Notes: generated from the sequence alone by a model not told the origin. A stretch of DNA of 64,000 nt from Limnephilus marmoratus (GCA_917880885.1 OU862909.1:36020405-36084404); one strand, 5' to 3'. Positions 10,921 through 21,800 are shown, counted from the first letter of the stretch. A program made the numbers and translations.

Positions 10921-12396
10921 AATAATTTTTTGCTCAGTTTTATATGATTGGTCGGTCACCCCCAAAGTTTCGCAATGTAAGCGTGGAACACGGTGTCCAT
11001 ACAAATTGATTAAATGTTATACTTCTTCTACAAGAACCCATTTAATAATATCAACGAATAAAGGTCAAAATCATCGACCAATATCGATGGGTTTAGTACC
11101 TATAACACGTAGTAGAAATGCTTCATAATTATATTATGTTTTATTCATCATTAAAGAAAATACACATTAATTTGATAGAAAATCCACAAGTAGCAGATGG
11201 TATCTATCTACCCTCTGGATACTAGAATTAACTAGAAACTCCAGTACATAAATCAACATACAAACGTTCTGCTTGGAGAGGTTCGAGTTTACCGTCCAGA
11301 AGATTGAAGAGTAGAATAAATAGCCGTTTTATCCGAGAAGCCTCATTGAGAATACAGTAGCGAGCGCTTAAGTAAACAGTTCTCCCAAGACCCAAGCGAT
11401 TGGAATGGGAAGATTTTCTTTGTCGAATTGTTTGAAAAGCCCTAGAGACATTAATGCTTTCAAACAATATTTTCCGCATTCTCTCGTTGATTAAAATATG
11501 TTACTGAAATATATTATGGTCTATAATTAAAAGTAGTGAGGTATTAAATACTTACTTCCAAATTTCGAGAGAAAATTAGAAACAATTTTTTTGGGCGCGA
11601 GGTCCATTGTTCACAGAACCGTTTATAACATATTTCCACCGTTTTATAACATATTTCTCTTGAACACTTTAAGTTTTTAAGTTTCTAAAAAAATATATGT
11701 TATATTTTATGATAATATCTATACATTTGTAGAGCCGAAAAGTTAATTATGTGAAATTCTATCGGTAGAAAAATCGCAAAGTATGCTTGGAATACTATTA
11801 AAAACACATTTTGTTCTATTATTTATCATGTTATGAGTATGAAAAAAATCACAGTGAATCTTTAAATAGAACATTAGTATTTGCCGAGAGATTTTTAATC
11901 TATTATAAATGAGTCGTGTTTTATTAAAAATTTTCACAATTTTCGCTGAATTATTTTCGTTTTTAATATTTGCGCGCTTCCTCTAATATTCGTATTTACA
12001 TATCTCCCCTTCTTTTTCTTTTTGAGCGCTTATTATCGGGTCTTAAAGAGTTAATAGCGACAGTATAATTCGTTTTCGATATCTCAAAAAATGACGAAGT
12101 TACGAGCTTTCTGAGTAAACTTGGGTAAAACGTAGGGCAATGGTGTCTCGTGATGTCACACGAGTCACGATTCAGTATAATTCATAATTCGAATGGCAGT
12201 GCTGCGGTAGCACTGTGTATGTACATGTCATGTCACAAGCTTTTCGGTCGGTCACAAATGTTACCATTTGGATGAATTATATCTACGGTACAGTTCGGTA
12301 TTTTCCATAAATTCAAAAAGTTCTATTCTCGGCTTGCTCTAATGAATACGATGCATAACAGTAAACAAAATGAAATTTCCTTGTAAGACAAACTCA
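10921..12396. other. intron sequence, nothing recognised
   Basis: AT-rich. The 83-codon minus frame at 11228-11479 has no recognisable domain and no splice context. No repeats identified. Confidence 0.45.
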
Positions 12397-12990
12397 TCTA
12401 TGTATGTATAAAAAAATGAATTCCCGTTTCCCTTGGTCACGCCATAATTCCAGAACCACTTTACCTATTTCATTCATCTTTTTTTTATAAGTTTTCTAAT
12501 ACTTTGTAGAAGGTTCTTAAGGAGAGAAAAATTAAGAAAATTGCGCAGAAAAAAAAAACTTAACGAATATTTTAACTTCGTACCTTTAACAGTTCGCGCG
12601 TTTGATGAATGTGAATTTAGCAGGTAGCTGTTTTTTTTTAACAAAATAATTGTCTATGAATTTTTTAAATAGGTACCTACGTAAGGTACCAAATTTGATT
12701 TGATTTTTATTATAATATAAGAAAAATGAATATTTAAAAAAAAATTGCAATAGGTGGCACGCGAGCTGTTTGAAAACTAAACGCACTGGGACTGAATACA
12801 TAGAACTCGTGAGGGGGGTTGGCGGGACGTGGAGCGGGGGAGGGGAGAGGGAAGGCAGGAAAGGTGGAAAGCGAACGGGGGAGGGGAAGGGGACGCGGGA
12901 CGGAAACGGGTCACACGGGAAAGGACATGCAGGAAGCAAGAATTTATTTCTTTGAATATGGCATTGCAACGCATGCCGGGAACCAGCTAG
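12397..12990. mobile_element. Helitron-like non-autonomous repeat 1
   Basis: Starts TCTATGTATG after an A and ends CCGGGAACCAGCTAG before a T (12991), matching the TC...CTAG ends and A/T insertion site of Helitrons. Two more repeats in the window share the 3' word (C)AGCTAGT or CTGCTAGT (14484 and 17037). The interior has a purine-rich stretch at 12795-12920 that creates long open frames on both strands without coding character. Confidence 0.5.
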
Positions 12991-13075
12991 TTCTCGATAA
13001 ATCAGTTCCAATTTTCAAGTGTCATATGTAGGTACTTAATCGACAGGTACAGTTAAATATGACCGAAGGGGATAG

Positions 13076-13148
13076 GGTCCCATTAGCGCAGTGGTAAACT
13101 ACCGCCCCAGCAAGGCTAAGGTCCTGGGTTTGATTCCTAGAGGTGACC
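13076..13148 (+). tRNA. tRNA-like sequence, probably degenerate or SINE head
   Basis: 73 bases with an A-box-like TAGCGCAGTGGT, a B-box-like GGTTTGATTCC and a T-arm CTGGG/CCTAG around a 7-base loop. Acceptor ends pair only partly (GGTC with GACC), and the anticodon stem is poor with no U33. I call it tRNA-derived rather than a working tRNA. Confidence 0.4.
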
Positions 13149-13549
13149 GTATCTTTTTCTGATTATTCTGTTTCAAATTTTCGATTGGGAGTAGCTAATA
13201 TTATCTTCATTAATTAAATATTAAGTTAAAATAAAAATAAATAAACGTTTTAGTAACGAAGCTTTGCAATAAAGCGTTTAAAGATATTTGCTGGTTGGTT
13301 TTCTGAGTGGGAGGTTTCTGACCCTCACTCCCACTTTCCGTCTGATGCTGTAGAGGCCTTATCAATTACCCGAGACGTCCAGTGTATGGATTCTGTGTAA
13401 TCACTTAGTTATAGACATTACAGAGACAGAGTATCCAACAACGAATCAACGCAATTCTCCACCAGCTTGTTGATTTAAGGAAGCGCCTTTTCTAGTTATA
13501 AAGTGATGGAAAACTTGGAGAAACTCGACGCGGAAGCTCTCTTGACCTA
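13149..13549. other. intron sequence, nothing recognised
   Basis: No feature supported. The frame starting at 13503 (ENLEKLDAEALLTYL) is cut by the MITE at 13558 and looks fortuitous. Confidence 0.4.
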
Positions 13550-13557
13550 CTTAAGTT

Positions 13558-13764
13558 CAAGGGCGGATCCAGCTTTGGCGCCAGGGGGGGGTCACATAGT
13601 GCCAGGGGGGGGGGGGGGGTCACATAGTCGTGGTCAAGTCACAAGAAGTTATAATTTAATTTTGATAATAATAGATACAAGTAAAATGTACGTCCACCTA
13701 GGTCCTGGACCCAGCCCAGGGGGGGGTCATGACCCCCATGACCCCCCCCCTGGATCCGCCCTTG
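13558..13764. mobile_element. hAT-type MITE with 8-bp TSD
   Basis: 207 bp with a 15-bp terminal inverted repeat, CAAGGGCGGATCCAG and its complement. It is flanked by the perfect 8-bp duplication CTTAAGTT (13550-13557 and 13765-13772), as expected for hAT transposition. It contains several G-runs and C-runs of 7-14 bases next to the ends. Confidence 0.92.
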
Positions 13765-13908
13765 CTTAAGTTATATCTCGGAAAGCATCTCTCATTTTTT
13801 ATAATCCTCTTTAGACCTTTAAATACGTCAGAGATTCCATGACATCTTTCAAAAATGTGTTTTTTGTTGTTTATTTTTATAATACGCACCTATTTTTATT
13901 ATTCTTCG

Positions 13909-13970
13909 TTATCATTATCATCATCATCATTACATCATCATTATCATCATTTCATTATCATCATCATTAC
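13909..13970. repeat. (ATC)n microsatellite
   Basis: Imperfect run of ATC/TCA trinucleotides directly before a Helitron-like repeat. Confidence 0.85.
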
Positions 13971-14484
13971 ATAGTATAAAATGAAGTCGCTCAAAATGTA
14001 TGTGCGCGTTAATCTTTTAAACTACGCAACGGATTTTCATACGGTTTTCACCAATAGATAGAGTGATTGAAGAGGAATGTTTATATGTATAATACATGTA
14101 AATTATATTAGAGGAAAGCCGAGAAATTCAAAGAAAACATATTTTTGTGCGATTTAAAACGGCTGGCGTGCCGTACTATAGTCACTTTTGAAATTCGTTT
14201 TACGGAAGAAATTGGAAAATAGATGTCTTAGAGTAAGTAGGTATTTGATTTTCCCTTTTCAAATATCCAGTGTTGCATTGCAAGCATTGTATAATTAGTG
14301 GCGAGTTAATTAGTTTATATGTATAATACATGCTTATTATAGTAGAGAAAAGCCGAGAAATTCAAATATTCAATTCAGGCTGCGGGCAGCGGGCAGCTGG
14401 TAAGCGGGTGGTGTGGATTTTATAAAGATTGGGTAATGGCGTTGTGTTTCGTTAGCCACAGCAACGTGTGGCCGGGTCTGCTAG
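13964..14484. mobile_element. Helitron-like non-autonomous repeat 2
   Basis: Begins in the ATC microsatellite (TCATTACATAGTATAAAATG) and ends GGCCGGGTCTGCTAG before T. The interior duplicates a segment: GTTTATATGTATAATACATG followed by AGCCGAGAAATTCAAA appears near 14080-14130 and near 14313-14370. The sentence-like run near 14015 (ACTACGCAACGGATTTTCA) resembles 5' regions of insect Helitron derivatives. The left edge is approximate. Confidence 0.45.
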
Positions 14485-14631
14485 TTATTTATAAAATAAC
14501 TTTTGTACATACAGTTTTTCACAGGTTTTTCGATTACCTATCTACCTACCAAGTATTATTAAAATGACCTAATAAATAAATACCTACGAGCAAATCATTT
14601 TGAAATGATACTTTTGGATGTTTTGTGAACA

Positions 14632-15018
14632 CTTTTTTTAATTATTTTTTTATGTGAATACCTCACAAGAGACCCAATTGTTCCCGTCTGGAGTCTGGAG
14701 TCAGTGAGACTATGGCATCCCATATATGGCGTGAAGCTGAAGCTGAAGTGGAGAGGGGAAGGATGTGGGAAAAGGAAGATGGGAAAGTACCTGGCTATTC
14801 AGATCTGGTCACCAAACACTGCTAAAGCCATTTCAAGCAAATTTTCAATTCTAAATGGTGGTCTTACACCAGGGCGATACTGAGGGTTGGAAAGTATCGC
14901 ATGAATTATTTTGATTTAATCAATTAATTAAATAAAGTTTATTTGCGTACGCCGGGATTGGAACCTGCGACCTTCGGATTGCTAGTCGAGAGCCTTACCC
15001 CTCGACCACGGAGGCCGT
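14632..15018 (-). mobile_element. tRNA-derived SINE, copy A
   Basis: Minus orientation. The tRNA-like head at 14946-15018 carries the B-box complement GGATTGGAACC. The body includes the family words CACCAGGGCGATACTGAG and GGCTATTCAGATCTGGTCAC, and the 3' end has T-rich tails at 14633-14652. The same family occurs at 18455-18795, 18800-19155, 20388-20700, 46470-46746 and 59516-59938. Confidence 0.8.
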
Positions 15019-15342
15019 ATTTATACCTAAATTATATTTAAGATTAAGTTAGATAATATTATTCTAACAATCCTTGTTTAATCCGAGTCTTATTGCTAAA
15101 TTCATATTTTATATTTCCTAACTTTGTACAGCTCCCTTGAGATGATATTTCAGTATTATAAGATAAATGAAATTAAACGAAAATGATATACAGGTACCTA
15201 AATGAAATTTAAATTCCTGTTAAAAATAATAGTAACCTTGACCAAATTCACTTAAAGACTCCAAATAATTATTTTATAAAGAAGTAAAATAATCTTATGA
15301 AAGTATAACTTTCTAGGTGGAGATTCGACAAATCCCTCTTTA
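15019..15342. other. intron sequence, nothing recognised
   Basis: AT-rich; no feature supported. Confidence 0.4.
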
Positions 15343-15946
15343 TCTCAATATATAAAACAAAGTCGGGTTAGTTACACCACTTATAACTCGAGAACGGCTG
15401 GACCGATTTTTATGATCTTTGATTTGTTGGATTTATCTCCGCCCCGAATAGCAGAATAGCAATTAAAACATCGAAAAAATTCACGAAAAAAATTATTATG
15501 AAGAAAATTGTTTTCCTCGTAGGTACATTTTGTACGGAACGAATTCTCATATTTTGAAAGAACTGCAGCAATATTGTGATAAGTATAATATTGAATAGTG
15601 AGTGAATTCCAAAAATTCAAAAACGTCAAATGTCAATGCGCTGATTGTTTTGCTTTCTTACACACAATGTCAACAGTCGAAAATGAGACGAACGGTGAAC
15701 TTATGTCTGCACCCCTCCAAACGAAAAATACAATAATCATAATAAATCTCCCACACACGTATAAAGAAAATGCATTTCCTGTAAGTAAGTGGAAAAGCAA
15801 TAAAATCACAAAAAAATATAAATTCCTACCACCATCTCTGATATTGACTAAAACAAAATACGAACAGTTGCGCATCGATAATTGCTTAATTGTGTAATTT
15901 TTAACTTAATAAAAAAATTGAATTCAATTCAGCTAATACGTTAACA

Positions 15947-16981
15947 CAGCGTTTTTCAACCTTTTTCATGGCACGACCCCCTTATTATGTAAAAAATATT
16001 TCGCGACCCCCTACCCTTCGCCTGCAATTTACCTTTGACGACTATGGTTCCTGGGGGGGCTAGAAAATTCAGGAATCACAAATTGAATGAAATGACACCC
16101 AGTGTACACCAACAGGAGGGTGGCTAGAGAATTTCAGCTTGTGAATTTTTCAGGGCAATTTCGCCTGTATAATCATGTTTTGGCATTCTATTTGATTCTG
16201 CCAGGAAATCCGTAATCCTGTGAATTCCGTTGCCCACAAAATTCTATAATTTTTTTCTAATATTTTTCAAAATTCCTGACAATGTCCAATTTCTCTGACA
16301 GACCGCTAAATTTTCGGACATGTCAGGGAAATTGCTGTCAAACTAATTCGCCAAACGTCTCCAAGGAATAGTAGGTAGAGCTATCGCCCATTCGTACAAC
16401 GTACAGGCCGGGCCGATGCCGACTCAAGACTACAAAACCCGTTTTTGAATGCAGCTATAGATGAGGCAAGTTTAGAAACCAACCTTAATCTGCCGGAATT
16501 ATCTGCCGATGAAATGTTGCACTTGGAATTAAAGTCTGTTAAATTGGATAACTTTTGGTTAAAAAGAAAATTAGAATACCCAGAATTGACCACAGAAGCT
16601 TTGAAGTGCTTGATTCCATTTGCCACCTCTTACTTGTGCGAGTTGACGTTTTCGTCAATGGCCCAAATAAAAAACAAACAGAGGAATCGATTAAATTTAG
16701 AAAACGACTTAATTCTAAATGTTGCAAAAACAGATCCGCGATGGCAGAAATTGATTGACGAAAACAGGCGCAACCTTCACATTAATGTGTATGAGACTTA
16801 AAGGATTTTTGACCCATAGAAATTTTATAATTTTAATTTCACGTTAACTTCAAAATGTCCTATAATTATTATTTTCATAATAAAAATATTTTGGAGCTTT
16901 ATTGTTTTTTTTTATATTTTACTTTGGACCCCCTGCGACCCCCTTGTAGAGGCTTGTAGACCCACAGGTTAAAAAACACTG
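15947..16981 (+). mobile_element. hAT transposon, internally deleted, 8-bp TSD
   Basis: Ends CAGCGTTTTTCAACCT and AGGTTAAAAAACACTG form the terminal inverted repeat. It is flanked by the perfect 8-bp duplication CGTTAACA (15939-15946 and 16982-16989). At 1035 bp it is too short for a full hAT gene; only the C-terminal part of the transposase remains (16445-16801). It is inserted in a Helitron-like repeat. Confidence 0.93.
16445..16801 (+). pseudogene. hAT transposase C-terminal (dimerisation) fragment
   Basis: About 118 codons in one frame. KCLIPFATSYLCELTFSSMA, followed by KNKQRNRLNLENDLI and DPRWQKLI, matches the hAT C-terminal dimerisation region as seen in ZBED5-like and FAM200-like proteins. 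The BED finger and catalytic core are absent because the element is internally deleted. The frame stays open, which suggests a fairly young deletion. Confidence 0.85.
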
Positions 16982-17037
16982 CGTTAACACAACAGTTATT
17001 GATTCTAAGGCGGTACAAAGTTCACCGGGTCAGCTAG

Positions 17038-17814
17038 TTAGATATAAATTAATAAAATATTATTATTTTTATATTTAGTATTATTTTGTAATTCCTGTGA
17101 ACTACTTTTAAACGATACGAAGATGTTGATAGACAGAACTGCCGTCATTAGAGATGTGTCACGTAGATGGTTATTTTTACCATAGCCTCTTTCGCGACAA
17201 CGATCTTCTGTAAAGCGTGCATTTTCATGACAAAGCTTATTTGCAGCTTTAAGCTCTTAGGACCTTCGGTTTAAGTAGTGATGGGTGTAATCGAGTTATC
17301 TCGAAATGATCGATTAAAAATATAGTAATTCCAATTCATAAAATCTACTAATTCAACGTAATATATTTTTTCTGATGAAGTAGAACTGAAGGAATCCCTA
17401 AAAATATCGTTATTTAATCCATTAATAATGTAATGTTGTGAATTTAGTTTTTTTTATCAGCAAAAGCTGGGTTATTTCTGAAACATTATTTTTTAATTGA
17501 CTTTTGCCGCGTGATTTTAATAACCCATGAAAGCGATGTTTATAAATTATATAAATGCCTTATGGATATGTAAATAAATCAAAATTTATGAAATCGTCGT
17601 TTATATCGCAGTGAATCCAAAATGTTACATTGGTTTGGTTATTCTTGGGGAATTATTACTATAATTTTTAATTCTATGAACGAGATAAAAAGTTAAGTGA
17701 CAGTTTTAAGTTAGTTAAGTAAAAGTTAAGTGAAAACTCGTACCTCGAAATAGGAAAGAAAAACGTTACTCTCCATTTCGTGAATACGTTCATATTAAAA
17801 GTAATTTTTGGGTT
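17038..17814. other. intron sequence, nothing recognised
   Basis: AT-rich. No gene, RNA or clear repeat boundary found. Confidence 0.45.
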
Positions 17815-17935
17815 TTTACGCCGTGTTGCAAAACCTCCTTGTCCGAAACGTTGGCTAAAGAAGGAGGAAGCGAAGTACGGCATAATAAGCCAAAATTAAT
17901 CATTATAATACTTTTGGCAGTGAAAATCTCAAATC
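17815..17935. repeat. Penelope-like repeat fragment, short palindromic copy
   Basis: Contains GTCCGAAACGTTGGCTAAAG, then GAAGGAGGAAGCG, and a tail matching the right arms at 10827-10920 and 57130-57227 (CTTTTGGCAGTGAAAATC). A shortened inverted arm (GCCGTGTTGCAAAACCTCC) precedes it. Confidence 0.7.
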
Positions 17936-17959
17936 ATATTCAAAAGCATTGGGACTTAC

Positions 17960-18101
17960 TTGTAAGGGTCTTGGAGTTCTTCAGTGACGAAATTGAGGTA
18001 ATTCCATCCACCAAATGCAAACAGTCCCGAATAAAATGCAATAGCAATGCTGGACACACTGTATTTTCCTTCCCAAGCATTTTCAAAGTTCTCCGTGTGT
18101 C
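17960..18101 (-). CDS. SLC7 transporter exon (TM6 region)
   Basis: A 142-bp exon between a CTGCAG acceptor (18102-18103) and a GTAAGT donor (17959). It translates as [12 protein letters not shown], then [19 protein letters not shown] and [12 protein letters not shown]. The GHTENF start and the FAFGGWN helix followed by TEEL.DPYK are hallmarks of SLC7 light chains; the GGWN helix is near the substrate site in known structures of the family. The exon ends in phase 2. A Penelope-like repeat fragment ends just below it at about 17935. Confidence 0.94.
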
Positions 18102-18187
18102 CTGCAGATAAAATACATGTATTATTAATTCCACTTCCACACCATCAAATCACAATCACTAACAATACGGTTCCGCGATTTTTCATT

Positions 18188-18340
18188 CCCCGACAAAATA
18201 TCTTACGGACAAAACATCCCCCACAAAATATCTTCTAAAACCTAACCTAACCTAATAAAAAAAGTCAGCGTAGTGGAGATACATTTTATCCTTGGAATAT
18301 TATGTCGAGGGATATTTTGTCAGGGGATATTTTGTCGGGG
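18188..18340. repeat. fold-back repeat with 15-bp inverted ends
   Basis: CCCCGACAAAATATC at 18188-18202 and its exact complement at 18326-18340. Each arm has extra degenerate ACAAAATATC or GATATTTTGT units. The centre includes CCTAACCTAACCTAA (about 18239-18256), identical to the arthropod telomere unit but only three copies. Confidence 0.75.
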
Positions 18341-18454
18341 ATATTTTTTCGGAACATGAAAACACGCGGTACTCGTCCCTAACAATGTTTACATGAATAT
18401 GCTTTGAATTTAAGTGTCATTTTGAAAATTAGGACTGATTGTGTGAAAACTTCA

Positions 18455-18795
18455 GACTTTGATGGCCTTCGTGGACGAAGGGTAAGCCTCGCGACTAGCA
18501 ATTTGAAGGTCGAGGGTTCAAATCCCGGCGTACGCAAATAAATGTTATTTGATTGATTTTTGTTATTTTATACAATTAATTATTCAACTCAGAACCACGT
18601 CAGAAAGGTCATTAAAAGCTATGAAAAAATAATTTAAAAATAGCCGGAAACCCCAACCTAACCTAACTTCTTTAACCAATTTATTTATATGGTTTTTAGC
18701 ATCACTCTTAATGACCTTTCTGAGGTGGTTCTGAGTTGGTTTCATTCGAAGTTGGTCGGTTACCCTGCGGCATATTCCAGAGTGGAAGATACTCT
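18455..18795 (+). mobile_element. SINE copy B, interrupted by a fold-back
   Basis: The tRNA-like head contains a B box GGTTCAAATCC at about 18512, followed by the usual CGTACGCAAATAAATGTTAT. After a 150-bp fold-back insertion (18586-18737), SINE body sequence resumes with CATATTCCAGAGTGGAAGAT. Confidence 0.7.
18586..18737. repeat. small fold-back inside SINE B
   Basis: Inverted arms AACTCAGAACCACGTCAGAA and the complement of AACTCAGAACCACCTCAGAA, continuing into AAGGTCATTAA on both sides. A CCAACCTAACCTAAC motif lies in the loop. Confidence 0.75.
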
Positions 18796-18799
18796 CAGA

Positions 18800-19155
18800 A
18801 CTTCCCTTGTCACACAATCCAAAGGTCGCGGGATCGAATCCCGGCGTGCGCAAATAAATTTTATTTCATTAATTTGTGTTATTTCACAATTAATTCATTA
18901 AAAATAATATGTAGTATATTTGCGGAACCTTCCAAAGTGGAAGATACTCACCGTATCGCCCTGGTGTACGACCACTATTCAGAATAGAAACGTTGCTTGA
19001 AATAGCTTTAGATTTTGGTGACCAGATCTGAATAGCCAGGTACTTCCTCACTTTCCCCTCCCACCTACCTTCAGCCGAACAACATACCTCAGTTGAGGAT
19101 GCCTTTGTCTCGCTGGCTCGAGACGGGAGCAGTTGGGATTCTTGTGAAAAACAGA
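18800..19155 (+). mobile_element. SINE copy C
   Basis: Head retains the B box GGGATCGAATCCC. The body has TATCGCCCTGGTGTACGACC, ACCAGATCTGAATAGCCAGG and the 3' words GAGACGGGAGCAGTTGGGAT. It lies directly downstream of SINE B. Confidence 0.8.
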
Positions 19156-19319
19156 AAATTATTTTAACTGTAATTTTAAAAATTGGTACCGATGTGTCAA
19201 GAATTCAGACTGGCCCGGGATTTTTTAAGGGTTATCACTAGTAATATCATAAATGTGTTGTAGATATATTATTTGAGGTGATAATTAAAACAATAATAAT
19301 GCATGTTCAGAGTTTAATT
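19156..19319. other. intron sequence, nothing recognised
   Basis: AT-rich; no feature supported. Confidence 0.4.
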
Positions 19320-19535
19320 TTATTTCAAAATTAATAAATATTTAGTTTTTACCACTTTTAATGTAAAACCAACATATTTCGTAAGCAATGCTTACTTCAT
19401 CAGAGTTTACATAAAAAATTAATAAATTCTTGCTTACAAAACTTGTTGGATTTTTGATAAATTGATAAATTGGTTAAATAAAATAAAAGTGGTTAAAACT
19501 AAGTATTTATTAATTATGAATTAAAATGGTGCCGC
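19320..19535. repeat. inverted-repeat element with hammerhead-like core
   Basis: The left arm ATTAATAAATATTTAGTTTT with ACCACTTTTAATG is mirrored at 19485-19535. Minus strand 19403-19377 reads CTGATGA, A, GTAAGC-ATT-GCTTAC, GAAA. The terminal-copy-inverted layout resembles Penelope-like pseudo-LTRs, but no coding sequence remains. Confidence 0.6.
19355..19412 (-). ncRNA. hammerhead-ribozyme-like motif, best of the window
   Basis: On the minus strand: ATGTAAA, CT, CTGATGA, A, a perfect 6-bp stem II (GTAAGC/GCTTAC with loop ATT), GAAA, a short TATGTTGG segment, then TTTTACAT. ATGTAAA pairs with TTTACAT as a 7-bp stem I, so stems I and II and both core strands are present. Stem III would be minimal (about 2 bp), as in ribozymes reported in Penelope-like elements. 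Activity is inferred only. Confidence 0.5.
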
Positions 19536-20387
19536 CAAATAAGTTTGTTGTGTTTGAAGTATTAATTTTATTTTCTTTCGTGGGTCAAGTAGCAACTAAA
19601 GTTGATTTATTTGCCGAAATACGGAATATAACTAGTTTGGTGTATATTATCAATGCTAGGTTATGCACCTTAAATAAAACATGACAAGTATCATAACAAA
19701 TTATTATCGGATTGAGTTATTATTATTTATGATATAATACGCTATTATTATCTCAATAATAATCATATGTTTCTAACTGAAGATGTAGAACGGGTGTGTA
19801 GTCATAGATTTTATTCAATAAAAATATAGTTATCGATGCAAAAAATAAATATTTTCAGAGTAAAGAAAGTGCGAAAAGAATTTTCGGCTATTTGTTTATA
19901 AATGATCGTAGAAATAAACATTATTGCTAATAGTGGAATTGGTTGAACATGAAAAAAAATATAAAGTCTTATGGTTTCTTTTTCGATTTTAAATACATGT
20001 ATTTGAATTTCGATTTTCTTTTCGAGAATGAACCGTGGCGGAAAGTCGAAACTGTTTCACTACATAATAAAAATAGATGTATTCAAGAAACAAAAAAAAT
20101 GGTTTTTATATTTTTTAATTGATTCAAGGTATTACTTATCTTTGTTAGAGCTCTCCAATATACTCGTATGTATTTCGATAGAAAAACTTCTTAAAAATAT
20201 TTTCTGATTAAACCAAGTCCTTTCTCCTAAACAACGGTTTTACTGCCGAAAAATCTACTCTTATTAATTTATTAATATTTCGAAATTATTTATCTGAGTC
20301 AATGTCTGTTGATTCTATTTATACTGCTGTCAAGGTATGTGATAATTTATTGCATAATAAACTGCATAAATACGATTTTTTTACATG
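19536..20387. other. intron sequence, nothing recognised
   Basis: AT-rich; no gene or repeat identified. Confidence 0.45.
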
Positions 20388-20700
20388 GGGTATGTTGTGA
20401 GGCTGAAGGTAGTTGGGAAGAGGAAGGTGGAGAAGTAGCTGGCTATTCAGATCTGGTCACCAAACACGGCTAAAGCCATTTCAGGCAACGTTTTAATTCT
20501 GAATGGTGGTCTTACACCAGGGCGATACTGAGAGTATCTTCCACTCTGGAACGTGCCGCAAATATACGATATATTATTTTAAATGAATAAATTGTAAAAT
20601 ACACAAATTAATCAAATAAAATGTATTTGCCACGCCGAGATTCGATCCCGCGACTTTCGGAATGCGAGTCAAGCGCCTTACCGCTGCACTACGCCGGCAC
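20388..20700 (-). mobile_element. SINE copy D
   Basis: Minus orientation, slightly 3'-truncated. Starts GGGTATGTTGTGAGGCTGAA, has CACCAGGGCGATACTGAGAG near 20517, and ends in a tRNA-like head with GAGATTCGATCCC (complement of the B box). Confidence 0.82.
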
Positions 20701-21324
20701 TGCACTACGATATAGATAGACCACTATTCAAGTGGTCAAAAAGTTATTTAATCAACAGGGTACTTACTGGCTGTTTGAATTGATAGCATATCTTCATATA
20801 CCGACGGTCGCGAAGAACAATGTCGGATGTTTGATTTTGTAGTTTTGCAGTAGGGCTGTTTAAGGTTTTTACAGATGCAATGCCGCCTCGTGGAGCCTCA
20901 TGATTGAGTTTTTCTTTTGCCCTGTTTAATTTATCTTTGTCTTACTAACCTATTTTTTGCATTTCCTGTTAAGCACTTGCATACTGCTTACTAACAACGG
21001 ATGCAAGGACACTGGAGGTCTAGTTTCGTTCAAAATAAATAAATGTAGCTTCGTTTAAGAAAAAAAATTAGAATCTTGCGAGAGCCTTGAAGGAGTAACC
21101 ATCAGTTACTTATACCAGGGCGGGTAAGAGGTGGATAACCTCCACTTTTTAAAGTTTCGTTTCGGCATTTTGACTTTTTTTTGAGATCAAGAAATATGGC
21201 ATGTAATAAAGGAAAATATAAATATGTATTTCATTACATTAAAAATTCCGAAAATCCAAACTTAAAAATCTTCATAATAAAAGAAACTAAAATAAGTTTA
21301 TAAAACGATTTTCAATTTTTAGCA

Positions 21325-21800
21325 GATCCGACATTGTTCTTCGGGACCGTCGATACATTCATTGATACGAGTGGCGTTCTGCAAGGGTCACATTTAGTGC
21401 CAATCTTGTTTTTGTTATTTGTTAATGATGTTTTGTTGTATATTTTCAATAATGTTAAATGTTCAATAATATTTGTTAATGATGTTTTGTGTTATATTTT
21501 CAATAATGTTCATGTCCTAATGTTTGTTAATAAAAAATGTTAATGGTTGCCATATATTGTCAAATCACTTGTCCAAACTTTTTATATGACGTCGAGATAA
21601 TAACTTACGACTCAAAATAAACAAATGTCAAATTTAAAGTTTTGTTGAATAATGAGTTCAATAATTTTTATTATTCCATTAATAATACTTAGTTAGTTTC
21701 TGTCCCGGAAATTAATGTCTGGGGTATGTGGTTTGATAGGAAATCCAATTTTATCAAGCATGTAGAAATCATATGCAACAAAACTTTTCAACTGTTGTGC
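21325..21800 (+). pseudogene. LINE reverse-transcriptase remnants
   Basis: 21360-21430 translates as SGVLQGSHLVPILFLLFVND, equivalent to the SGVPQGS.LGPLLF.LFIND motif of APE-type LINE reverse transcriptases. 21720-21800 gives WGMWFDRKSNFIKHVEIICN, equivalent to the later LG..FD.KL.F..HI segment. The catalytic YADD block between them is missing. A 56-bp tandem duplication (TTTGTTAATGATGTTTTGT) fills 21417-21510. The start CCGACATTGTTCTTCG (21327) has an inverted copy at 20793-20829. Confidence 0.75.

Larger units (their letters stand above)
15343..17037. mobile_element. Helitron-like repeat 3, split by a hAT element
   Basis: Begins A|TCTCAATATATAAAAC, contains TTATAACTCGAGAACGGC near 15380 (a sequence style common in Helitron derivatives) and ends CCGGGTCAGCTAG|T. 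Without the hAT insertion at 15947-16981 and one TSD copy it is about 650 bp, similar in size to the other two Helitron-like repeats. Confidence 0.5.

Noticed and set aside
11228..11479. 83-codon minus frame as a small gene
   Set aside because: No domain, no splice or start context, and surrounded by AT-rich intron.
12770..13011. Frames of 61-141 codons rich in Gly, Arg and Pro
   Set aside because: A purine-rich stretch inside a Helitron-like repeat explains them.
13076..13148. A functional tRNA gene
   Set aside because: A and B boxes are present, but acceptor and anticodon stems pair poorly and there is no U33.
18239..18668. Interstitial telomere (CCTAA runs)
   Set aside because: Only two or three units at each of two places, both inside small fold-backs; far too short to call a telomeric array.
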